64,000 bases of DNA from contig CM071567.1 in assembly GCA_036426205.1 (NCBI GenBank), positions 296,250,204 to 296,314,203 on the forward strand, given 5' to 3'. Numbering within the stretch: the first letter of the stretch is position 1; each line of letters begins with the position of its first letter. The stretch is from Ascaphus truei. Taxonomy: Eukaryota; Chordata; Amphibia; Anura; Ascaphidae. Below are positions 56,901-64,000 of this stretch, piece after piece. The notes beneath the pieces were generated by a model. That model had not been told where the DNA came from and did not search any database. It saw only the letters and a list, made by a program, of their open reading frames with translations. The position numbers were made by a program, and so were the translations under genes.

Positions 56901-57190
56901 ATTCCTAATGTTTTTCACACATCTCTTGTTAAACCGTTCATCTCCAGTCCCCTCTTTCCGGACCACACTCTTAAACCAGATCCAGTGATACAGGGCAACG
57001 AAGAGTACGAGGTCCAAGCTATAATAGATTCCCATCTGTCAAGGGGTAAGGTCCAATTCTTGGTCCATTGGAAGGGCTTTGGACCCGAAGAAAGGTCTTA
57101 GGTACCTGTTAAAGACATTCACGAACCAGGACTTCTCAAACGCTTCCGTAAGAAGTTCCCATCCAAACCGTGGGAGGATCGTCCTGAGGC
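53893..57190 (+). pseudogene. pol: Ty3 pol (copy C): protease, RT, RNase H, integrase, chromodomain
   Basis: Pol overlaps the gag end in another frame. The protease motif is disrupted by an indel at 54060 (IDSRRRRKF where IDSGAGGNF is usual). RT (54520-55515) has [52 protein letters not shown] and YLDDILIFS, so its catalytic aspartates are intact. TGA at 55513 replaces the codon after HP before [15 protein letters not shown] and ends the frame in RNase H, which continues to [10 protein letters not shown] near 55795. The integrase core ([19 protein letters not shown], then SDRGSQFVSRFW, HAQSNGQTERVNQ) is present around 56185-56450 in shifting frames. The tail SPKLAPRFLGPFPIMEQVNP, VFHTSLVKPF and a chromodomain EEYEVQAIIDSHLSRGKVQF, VHWKGFGPEE end at 57101. 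Chromodomain and arrangement identify a chromovirus. Confidence 0.88.
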
Positions 57191-57191
57191 C

Positions 57192-57209
57192 GACCTGAAG
57201 GGGGGGTAA
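57192..57209 (+). promoter_or_regulatory. polypurine tract, copy C
   Basis: GACCTGAAGGGGGGGTAA directly precedes the TGTGAGAATTC start of the 3' LTR. Confidence 0.75.
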
Positions 57210-58012
57210 TGTGAGAATTCGGGGGTCACGGCAGTCACAGTGTTATCCCCCCCTTACCTCCTACAGCTCCCGCTGCCGTGAGACGTCCTCGCTGCCGGTC
57301 TCACCAGGTTCCCATGGATCTTGGGCTTCTCCATTGTCACCGACGGGCCACCGCTGCCCTGCAGGCACCCCACACCCAGACCCAGATGGCTGACATTGGT
57401 GCTGGGCGCGCGCTCTCCGACATTACGGAGCGCGCGCCAGCCGAAGATAATTTATTCACTACACTAGCAGTGAAACCACGCCCCCAACTTTCACACACAC
57501 TGCTACTCAACCCTAAAGCTCCCCACCTGGCTGCCTGTCATAGGAACCAATCCATCACAGCTCCCCGTGTTCCTCCAGGACTGCCCCCGCTCCCCATTGG
57601 TCAGCCACAGTATATAGTACCTGTCTTACCTCTCTCATATTGCTTGACATAGTCTCTGCTTTCGGACGTCTATTCTGGCTCTCCCTTTGCTCTTCGTTTA
57701 TTCAGGTTGCGACCCGGCTTGGCAGATGTTCCTCTCTGGCTCTGGCCCCGGCTCCCACTTGACCTTGCAGCTTCTCTCATCCCTCAACCACAGCTTTGAC
57801 CTCGACCTCCCAGATCTCTCTTTCCCTGACCTTGGCTTACGGCAACGACTCTTCTGTACCGGTACCGGCAAGTATTGCTACACCTAATCCCGCCTGGCAA
57901 TGCCAAAACACCACACTCCAGAAACGCTCCTTCTGCTGCTGGTGCGGGCACATATACGTCCCCACCTCAGTATAAGGGACGAGTCTGGTCTGCGGGCAGC
58001 ACCGTCGTAACA
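57210..58012 (+). repeat. 3' LTR of copy C, 803 bp
   Basis: TGTGAGAATTCGG to GTCGTAACA. It preserves the uninterrupted TATATAGTA (57611) and GCTTGACATAG (57642), 31 bases apart. The C to T change in the second word would leave a G-U pair in the self-priming duplex. Confidence 0.9.
57611..57652 (+). promoter_or_regulatory. LTR TATA box and predicted transcript start
   Basis: TATATAG at 57611-57617 and GCTTGACATAG at 57642-57652. The distance of 31 bases is standard for RNA polymerase II initiation. Confidence 0.6.
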
Positions 58013-58102
58013 GTTTATTGGCATTTGTAATGTATTTATTTTTCTATGTAATGTGTTTTATTTTGGCCCTGTTTTTTTTGATCCCCATTTATTGCTATAG
58101 TG

Positions 58103-58139
58103 TTAAAACATGCCCATATTATATGGACATGCTTTAACA
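58103..58139. repeat. short palindrome, GTTAAAACATGCCCATATTATATGG...
   Basis: The 37 bases are nearly self-complementary (TTAAAACATG against CATGCTTTAA). A damaged version is at 51751-51785 on the other side of Ty3 copy C, so both flanks belong to one repeat family. Confidence 0.5.
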
Positions 58140-58551
58140 GTATGCCAAACAATGGGTAGTGGGGTTAGTGTTCTCGGGGTGGGTGGATAGGCCTCCCGGG
58201 TTTGTAGCTGGGGAGGGTGGGTTAACCCGGGGAGGGTGGGTTAACCCCTTAATTACTATAGTGGTTACTAATTGCTAAGGTGATTACGGGGTTAGGGGCC
58301 ATAAGTTTGTACTGTATATTTTATTGTACTTTTGCTGCCACAGAGGTCAAGGATGGTGATGAGGATGAGGTCATGGCAGGGATAAGTACTGTACAAGTTT
58401 TATTTATTTTATGCTGCTGGTTAATGTTTTATTTTAAATGGGAAATTTTGCCCATTACTGTACTGTATGTATTTGGGGGGGGAGGGGTTTATTTATTAGA
58501 ATGTATTGCACAATTGTTTTTGCGACACTGGATTGGTAATGCAGGCCAGCG

Positions 58552-59098
58552 GGGACCACCCGTGGGGCCCCCGGACACCTGTGGGGCCAACCCAAAGACC
58601 CCCAGACACCCGCGGGGACAACCCAAGGACCTCCGGACACCAGTGGGGCACCCAGCCACCCATGAGAAAAAACTGGAGGCCCCCGGACACCCGCGGGGAC
58701 CACCCGAGGAACCTCAGGCACCCCTGGACATCACCCAAGGACCCCCGGATACCCGTGGAGCCCCCGCACACCCACAGGGACCACCTGGAAGCCCCTGGAC
58801 ACCCGTGGGAACCATTTGAGGACCCCCAGACACCCGTGGGGCCCCCAGAAACCTACAAGTACCACATGGAGGCCCCCGGACACCAGAGAGGACCAGAGGA
58901 ACCTCAGACACCCCCGGACATCACTCGAGGACCTCTATACACATGTGGGGCCCCCTGACACCCCCGGGGACCACCTGGAAGCCCCCGGACACCCATGGGG
59001 ATCACCAAAGAACCCCAAGACACCCGCGGGGACTACTCAAGGACCCTCAGACACCCGTGGGGCCCCTGGAAACCCACGGGGACAACCCAGAGACCCCC
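58552..59098. repeat. GC-rich minisatellite with higher-order period of about 190 bp
   Basis: Units of about 32 bases of the type GACCCCCGGACACCCGTGGGG. Six units form a higher-order repeat: TGGAGGCCCCCGGACAC is at 58674 and 58867, and CTGGAAGCCCC at 58785 and 58975. Open frames run through it on both strands and encode proline-rich or tryptophan-rich repeats without known relatives. Confidence 0.85.
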
Positions 59099-59362
59099 AC
59101 TGGCCTCTGGTATTAATGCTGTACAGTATGATAAAGTTATCATTGCTTTGTGAATAGCAGTTACTGGCAAAAAATGGCGTTTGCCATTTTTTGGCCTATC
59201 AGACAATTTTTTTTCACTGACTTTTTACGGGTGATAAAAAAACTATTATAGCACAATACTGCACTGTTATCACTGCTTTTTGAATAGCAAGCAGTTAGTA
59301 TCGTGCTACAAGGGCATTTATCACCCTTAAAACCACTTATCACAGCTTTGTGAATTGGCCCC
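59099..59362. repeat. unclassified repeat, possible Harbinger-like right end
   Basis: The last bases, read on the other strand, start GGGGCCAATTCACAAAGC, similar in style to GGGCC termini of Harbinger elements here. GCTTTGTGAATAGCA and GCTTTTTGAATAGCA repeats lie inside, and GGCAAAAAATGGC...GCCATTTTTTGGCC at 59165-59202 is a hairpin. The left end was not identified. Confidence 0.35.
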
Positions 59363-59872
59363 TTACAGAACTTCTTGGCGCAACTTCTAAAACTAGTGTT
59401 AACGAGAAACTACTTTTGTTTTGAAAGCAGTTATTATTTACAAATACAGGGCACTGTGATGGGGTCCAATGTGGCCCCGTCATATGCAAACTTATTTCTT
59501 GCAGATTTGGAAGAGAGATTTATTTATCAGTTGGAAGATTGTTCCTCCCATGTTCTGACATAGGGGCGGTACATTAATGATTTGTTTTACATTTGGAGAG
59601 AGAGTGAGGAAAGTTTAATACTATTTCAATAAAGGTTAAATGATACACTGTACATGGTGTGATAACATTCACTACACTATAGTTATAAGAACATTCATGA
59701 TTTAGACGTCTGTGTTCTCCTTGCAGGAGAAGGATTGAGAACAGATTTATGAGAACCCAACCAATTGCAACACATACCTACTGTACATGCCCACAACTTC
59801 CATCCTGAACCCCTTAAGGAGGGACTTTTAATGGGTCAAATGATGACACTATGCAGAATTACAGATGATGAT

Positions 59873-60378
59873 TGTGGCAGGACGGCCTGTAGCCGAGGTC
59901 AGGGAACAGTCCACACGTGTAGTTTCAGGATAATGAAAACGTTCAGTGGCTTTATTTCTCCACAACATAACATAACATGTGGGTACACTGTCCCTTTAAA
60001 CCAAAACAAAACCTGCTCCACATTGGGAGAACTGACTAACACACCAGGCCTATTTAGCAGGCTGGCTGGCTAAACCATTACCAAACCGTAAGTGTATTTT
60101 AAGCAGTCAGGAAAAACAAATGAACAATTCTTACTTTGGTTGAAGTAGTGACTTTGGTGAATCCGTCTGGCTAACAGCTCACAACGAAGTGTGCTCTGGT
60201 CTAAAGCAGCCAGATACTGCCAGTAACAAGATCCTTTTCTACCTTGCTGGTTATCAGGTGTCAGCTTACCTCCTGATTACCTAGCTTCCTCCTGAGTTAA
60301 CCTTCTGAGTGCTGGATGAAGCACTCAGACATATGTTTCCCAGGCATAACTGATAGGGGTTGACTTCACCCTGTCACA
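59873..60378 (-). mobile_element. solo LTR, reverse strand, 506 bp
   Basis: Read on the reverse strand it starts TGTGACAGGG and ends TGCCACA, with AATAAA (complement of 59961-59966 region) near the 3' part. Flanks ATGAT and AAGAT differ at one base, so the target duplication is imperfect. PLE coding sequence continues across it, which supports the ends. It encodes nothing. Confidence 0.55.
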
Positions 60379-60531
60379 AAGATAAAATCTTTGAAACATG
60401 TGCCAGAGAAATTATTGTTACATTTGCCAAGAGAGGGTACACACTGTACAGTCTTAAACAGGCATTTTCAAACATTAAGGAGACCGATCTAGAGGTACCG
60501 GTAGTCTACTAAAACTGGCTGAAAGAGGGAG

Positions 60532-61725
60532 TGTGAGGAATCCATTCCTGGGTTTGACTGGAGCTCACTCTTGCAGAGCTGGTGAGCTCTCAGACAAACC
60601 TTCCCTTGGATTTGCTTGCACTATCACCTGTGCTTGCAATCACTGCAGCTCTGTCTCTCTGCCCTGTATTGGAGGAATCCCCACACACCCCTGCCTTGGG
60701 ATTGTCTATCTGCCCTTCTTATACGGGCCTCTCTATTTGACTCATTGCTGAGCATAACCCAAGATTCCCTTGGATGTACTGCTGCGGCCAACTTTATTCT
60801 TACATTTACCCATCTTGTCCCGTGGCATTTTTCGGGCTGGCGCCGAACTTGGCCGCGCGCCAGCCGCATCTTCCCTGCATCCTTCCCCTCGTTCCCCTCC
60901 CCTCGCGACCTCCGCCTCTCCTTCTCCGGTTCCCCCTCTGCTTTCAGGGTCCCCCTCTGCTTCTCCGCATCCCCCCTTACCCCGCCACCACCTTCGGGGA
61001 ACCCTAGCACGCGCGCCACGCACACACGCACCCTGGCACGCGTGATCGCGCACGCACCCTGGCACGCGTGACCACACACCAGTGACGCACGCCACGCATC
61101 AGCAAAAAAACAAACCAGCGCGTCTGCCCGCACATTGCGGTGGCGCCCGCAGAAGAATAAAAGCGGCCGCCACTGTAACTGTGTTTGCCACAAGCTACTT
61201 TGGCTTAGCCCTGTCTTGTTCCTGAGACCTGCTGCATTCACCCCAGGCAGAGGTCTGCCATCTGGTTCCTGTACTGAAGCACTGAATCCCCAGTGCTAGT
61301 CTTGCCTTGTTACTGAGACCTGCTGCATTCCCTCCTGGCAGAGGTCTGCTTCCTGTGCTGAAGCGCTGGATTCCTAGTTCTAGCCTTGCCTTGTTCCTGA
61401 GACCTGCTGCATTCTCCCCTTGTAGAGACCTTATCATGGGCCGCTCCTCGCGCAGAGGCCATTCCCGTGCTTCAGCTGCTACGCTGAAGCGGTGTGTACC
61501 TGACTCCCTGTTGCCGAATTCCTGCCTGGACATCAATTACTCTGACATCTTCAACTCTGACCCCGGCTTGCCCATGGATTTCCCTGCCTTCTCCAACCCT
61601 GAACCGGCTACAAAGGTCTACGAACTGCGCAATCCAGAACCGGCTTCGTGGTCTAAGGTTGGTGTGTTAAACCCCACCTCAGCCCCGCGGTCCGTTCTCG
61701 GTTTGTGGCGAGCACGTCCGTTACA
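60532..61725 (+). mobile_element. solo Ty3 LTR, 1194 bp, with a MITE inside
   Basis: TGTGAGGAATCC to GTCCGTTACA, flanked by GGGAG on both sides (60527-60531 and 61726-61730). Its end phrases (CCCACCTCAGCCCCG) match the LTR of Ty3 copy A, and CTGAGCATAA at 60748 matches that copy's predicted start, about 30 bases after TTATA (60719). The internal part has been lost by LTR recombination. Without the MITE at 60779-61175 it is 797 bases. Confidence 0.85.
60779..61175. mobile_element. GC-rich MITE with TA target, 397 bp
   Basis: TA stands on both sides (60777-60778 and 61176-61177). The ends CTGCTGCGGCCAACTTTATT and, on the other strand, CAGTGGCGGCCGCTTTTATT correspond to those of the MITE at 52210. 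The GC-rich interior holds ACGCGTGACC-type words. Open frames on both strands across it are by-products of composition. Confidence 0.75.
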
Positions 61726-62330
61726 GGGAGACAGGATAAGCATATACCAGTAGTGTTGACAAACAGTACACCACTCACTCAAAAGAGGTCAAAAATATTA
61801 TTAATATATTTTGGCTTGTACTAAGATCAGATCCGAGAATTGCAAATAATTTCAGAGAACCACCAATGATGGCTTTTAAAAGAGCACACACATTTAGAGA
61901 TTCCATAGTGAAGACAGATCTGCCACAGATTAAATCTGCCTCCCTCTGGTTACCTAAAATTACAGTGAAATAATCTTATACATGGAGACGTATTTTCTCA
62001 CCCGAGGATGGAGCAACAATTTATCCTTGAAACTGCCAGACATTCTTTTTGATCTACATAATCAAATGCCCTTGCAGATTTTTATATGTAGCAGAAACAA
62101 CTTGGCCATTGAGTAATAGGATCAGTGAACATAAAAGTAGAGTAAAGAATAAGGATTGGAAATACCCAGTAACTAAGCATTTGTGCGATAGTGGCCATAC
62201 TGTAAAGTGAGTCAATTAAGATTTCAAGCGATGCGCCAAGAGGAAGGAATTGCATTGAATGTATGTATTAAACGTATTGACCAACCCTGGGATTAATAAA
62301 GCAAAGGAGTTGACATGCTTTCTGTATTTG

Positions 62331-62599
62331 AGATATGACGTTGGGGATCCAGGGGGTTCCAATGGTAGTGAGCTATTTTATGTGTTAGGGTCGAAGACTG
62401 TCAGTGAAGTATCAGGGTTTAATCTGATTGATATTAGGATGTATTTATATATACAGTAAGGTAGTTTGTCACGTGCACATGATTAATACGTGGATGTGTT
62501 TCTCCAAATGTAAAATTTGTGAGTGTCTGGTCTTTTGTATTTCCACACTGTAATGAAAAATGGTAACAGATAAAGATTTATTGTTCTCAATGTTAGTCG
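62331..62599. other. spacer, possible PLE 3' region
   Basis: No gene. It could be the untranslated tail of the PLE upstream. Confidence 0.4.
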
Positions 62600-64000
62600 T
62601 TGTATTGTATGTCTTTATTTATATAGCGCCATTAATGTACATAGCGCTTCACAGTAGTAATACATGTGGTAATCAAATAATTAACAGATAATATAAATAA
62701 CAGGTCATGGGAATAAGTGCTTCAGACATAAAAGTAACATTAAGAAAGAGGAGTCCCTGCCCCGAGGAGCTTACAGTCTAATTGGTAGGTAGGGAAAACG
62801 TACAGAGACAGTAGGAGGGAGTTCTGGTAAGTACGTCTGCAGGGGGCCAAGCTTTATGTATCATATGTTCAGAATATCCACAGTGCTATTCATATGCTTC
62901 TTTAAGCAAGTGTGTTTTAAGGTGGGTTTTAAAGGTGGATACAGAGGGTGCTAGTCGGGTACAGAGGGGAAGGGCATTCCAGAGGTGTGGGGCAGTCAGT
63001 GAAAAAGGTTTAAGGCGGGAATGGGCTTTAGATACAAAGGGGGTAGAAAGAAGACTTCCTTGAGAAGAACGCAAGAGTCTGGATGGCATAACGAGAAATT
63101 AGGGCTGAGATGTAAGGAGGGGCCGAAGAGTGTAAAGCTTTAAAAGTGAGGAGAAGAATGGAGTGTGAGATGTGGGATTTGATCGGAAGCCAGGAGAGGG
63201 ATTTCATGAGGGGAGATGCTGAGACAGATCTAGGAAAGAGAAGAGTGATTCTGGCAGCAGCGTTTAGGATAGATTGTAGGGGAGACAGGTGAGAGGCAAG
63301 AAGGCCGGACAGCAGGAGGTTACAGTAATCAAGACGGGAGAGAATGAGGGCCTGAGTCAGAGTTTTAGCAGTCGAGCAACAGAGGAAAGGGCGTATCTTT
63401 GTTATATTGCAGAGGAAAAAGCGACAGGTTTAAGAAATGTTTCGAATGTGAGGGGCGAATGTGAGAGAGGAGTCGAGTGTGACCCTTAGGCAGCGTGCTT
63501 GGGCTACTGGGTGAATGATCGTAGTTCCAACAGTAATGTGGAAGGAGATAGTAGGGCAAGGTTTGGGAGAAAGTATGAGGAGATCTGTTTTAGCCATGTT
63601 GAGTTTAAGGCGACGGAGGGCCATCCAGGATGATATAGCAGAGAGACATTCAGAAACTTTGGTTTGTACAGCAGGTGTAAGGTCAGGTGTTGAAAAGTAT
63701 ATTTGTGTGTCGTCAGCATAGAGGTGATAATTAAACCCAAAAGATGTTATTAGGTCACCTAGAGAGAGTGTGTGCAGAGAAAAGAGAAGAGGTCCCAGGA
63801 CAGAGCCCTGGGGTACCCCCACAGAGAGATCAATAGAGGAGGAGGAGGTGTTAGCAGGAGACACTGAAAGTACGATGGGAGAGGTAGGATGAGATCCAGG
63901 ATAGAGCTTTGTTCCGAATATGGAGAATGTGAAGGAGAAGAGGGTGGTCCATGGTGTGGCTGCTGCAGAGAAGTCGAGTAATATGAGCAGTGTAATGACC
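62600..64000 (-). mobile_element. LINE-2 (L2), reverse strand, running off the window
   Basis: The 3' end is at about 62600 with the typical tail GTGAAGCGCTATGTACATTA and ATAAATAAAGACATAC on the reverse strand. It contains the C-terminal half of ORF2 and extends past base 64000. Its tail ACTGTAAGCTCCTCGGGGCAG is the standard L2 3' word. No target duplication can be tested because the 5' end is outside. Confidence 0.85.
62886..64000 (-). pseudogene. LINE-2 ORF2: reverse transcriptase C-terminal half
   Basis: The protein would prime reverse transcription on nicked chromosomal DNA. On the reverse strand: LLDFSAA (first RT aspartate block) near 63960, then [38 protein letters not shown] with the intact catalytic aspartate pair, [19 protein letters not shown] and [12 protein letters not shown], all in one frame at 63864-63430. 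Frameshifts follow, and the last part 63089-62886 has SRLKPFSLTAPHLWNALPL. The region upstream of 63864 has a frameshift in the D-T-V-D-H block. The N-terminal endonuclease is beyond the window. The catalytic core is well kept, but the frameshifts make this copy inactive. Confidence 0.85.

Larger units (their letters stand above)
51810..58012 (+). mobile_element. Ty3/gypsy chromovirus, copy C, both LTRs present
   Basis: GTTTA flanks it on both sides (51805-51809 and 58013-58017). LTRs start TGTGAG and end GTAACA. The internal part holds gag (from 52989), pol with all domains, a chromodomain and a polypurine tract. Stops and frameshifts make it non-functional, but the layout is complete. The 5' LTR is longer than the 3' LTR by the 360-bp MITE plus small changes. 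Confidence 0.92.
59363..62330 (+). mobile_element. Penelope-like element split by two solo LTRs
   Basis: Its coding debris runs in order through 59375-59872, 60379-60526 and 61731-62330, with a solo LTR in each gap. The total remaining PLE sequence is about 1.25 kb. No 5' end. Coordinates include the insertions. Confidence 0.75.
59375..62330 (+). pseudogene. Penelope RT and GIY-YIG remnants
   Basis: First piece: [22 protein letters not shown] and GRYINDLFYIW, the catalytic block where YIDD has become YIND, with a stop just before it (59561). Next FHPEPLKEGLLMGQMMTLCR near 59800, the segment after the RT core. Second piece (60379-60526): KIFETCAREIIVTFAKRGYTLYSL, the following alpha-helical region. 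Third piece (61731 on): REPPMMAFKRAHTFRDSIVK, the P..AFKR...LRD phrase, then a stop-broken linker and YIIKCPCRFLYVAETTW with ISEHKS, the endonuclease (YVG is YVA here). Mutations in both active sites show that it is dead. Confidence 0.75.

Noticed and set aside
58280..59157. Proline-rich 179- and 113-codon frames
   Set aside because: Translation of the minisatellite; also open on the other strand.
60616..61536. Open frames of 77-205 codons on both strands
   Set aside because: They span an LTR and a GC-rich MITE, with no family resemblance.
1..64000. tRNA and rRNA genes
   Set aside because: No cloverleaf with A and B boxes and no rRNA-like segment was noticed by eye. A covariance-model scan would be needed to exclude degenerate copies.

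Overview
The window is vertebrate-type nuclear DNA made almost entirely of transposable elements and simple repeats. No host protein-coding gene, tRNA or rRNA could be supported. The mix points to an amphibian, most likely a frog (inference, moderate confidence): many Penelope-like elements (PLEs) with hammerhead-ribozyme-like cores, LINE-2 3' ends ending in ATAAATAAA-type tails, a PIF/Harbinger transposon, hAT miniature elements, Tf1/sushi-like Ty3 chromoviruses and long (TA)n and (TTA)n tracts. There are no operons or Shine-Dalgarno sites, and the only intron seen is inside a transposase gene.

Layout. 1-2342: AT-rich, no gene. 2343-5715: an old endogenous retrovirus with LTR, tRNA-Leu-type primer site, splice donor and a broken gag. 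5716-10264: (TA)n, a 158-bp hAT MITE, a Penelope foldback, a probable reverse-strand solo LTR, and a 2.7-kb hAT-like element filled with purine, GT, pyrimidine and CA repeats. 10980-14740: LINE-2 pieces, a possible Harbinger relative and a Penelope terminal segment. 14745-20876: a reverse-strand PLE invaded by a 332-bp hAT MITE (8-bp duplication) and by a complete 4.37-kb Harbinger transposon (TAA duplication, perfect 20-bp inverted ends, apparently intact DDE transposase with one 109-bp intron). 20877-25290: Ty3 copy A, broken and missing its 3' LTR. 25290-43870: tandem repeats, a hAT end, PLE, L2 and L1 fragments, and a 2.1-kb Penelope-type foldback bounded by a 15-bp duplication. 43875-50770: a PLE split by Ty3 copy B (duplication CTACT), whose own 3' LTR is split by a second PLE with a nearly intact RT/GIY-YIG gene. 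51810-58012: Ty3 copy C with both LTRs, duplication GTTTA, gag, pol, chromodomain and polypurine tract. 58552-59098: a GC-rich minisatellite with higher-order structure. 59363-62330: another PLE split by two solo LTRs. 62600-64000: a LINE-2 on the reverse strand running off the window.

The elements fall into functional groups. Reverse transcriptase with integrase (Ty3), reverse transcriptase with GIY-YIG endonuclease (PLE), reverse transcriptase alone in these fragments (L2, L1), and DDE transposase (Harbinger). The hAT MITEs and the GC-rich TA-target MITEs carry no protein and would depend on transposases encoded elsewhere. The most interesting signals are the repeated hammerhead-like cores at the ends and foldbacks of the PLEs, a self-priming signature in the Ty3 LTRs (10-nt complement between the predicted transcript start and the base after the LTR), and a MITE family inserted exactly in the TATA box of one LTR. 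Nesting and target duplications give a readable order of insertions.
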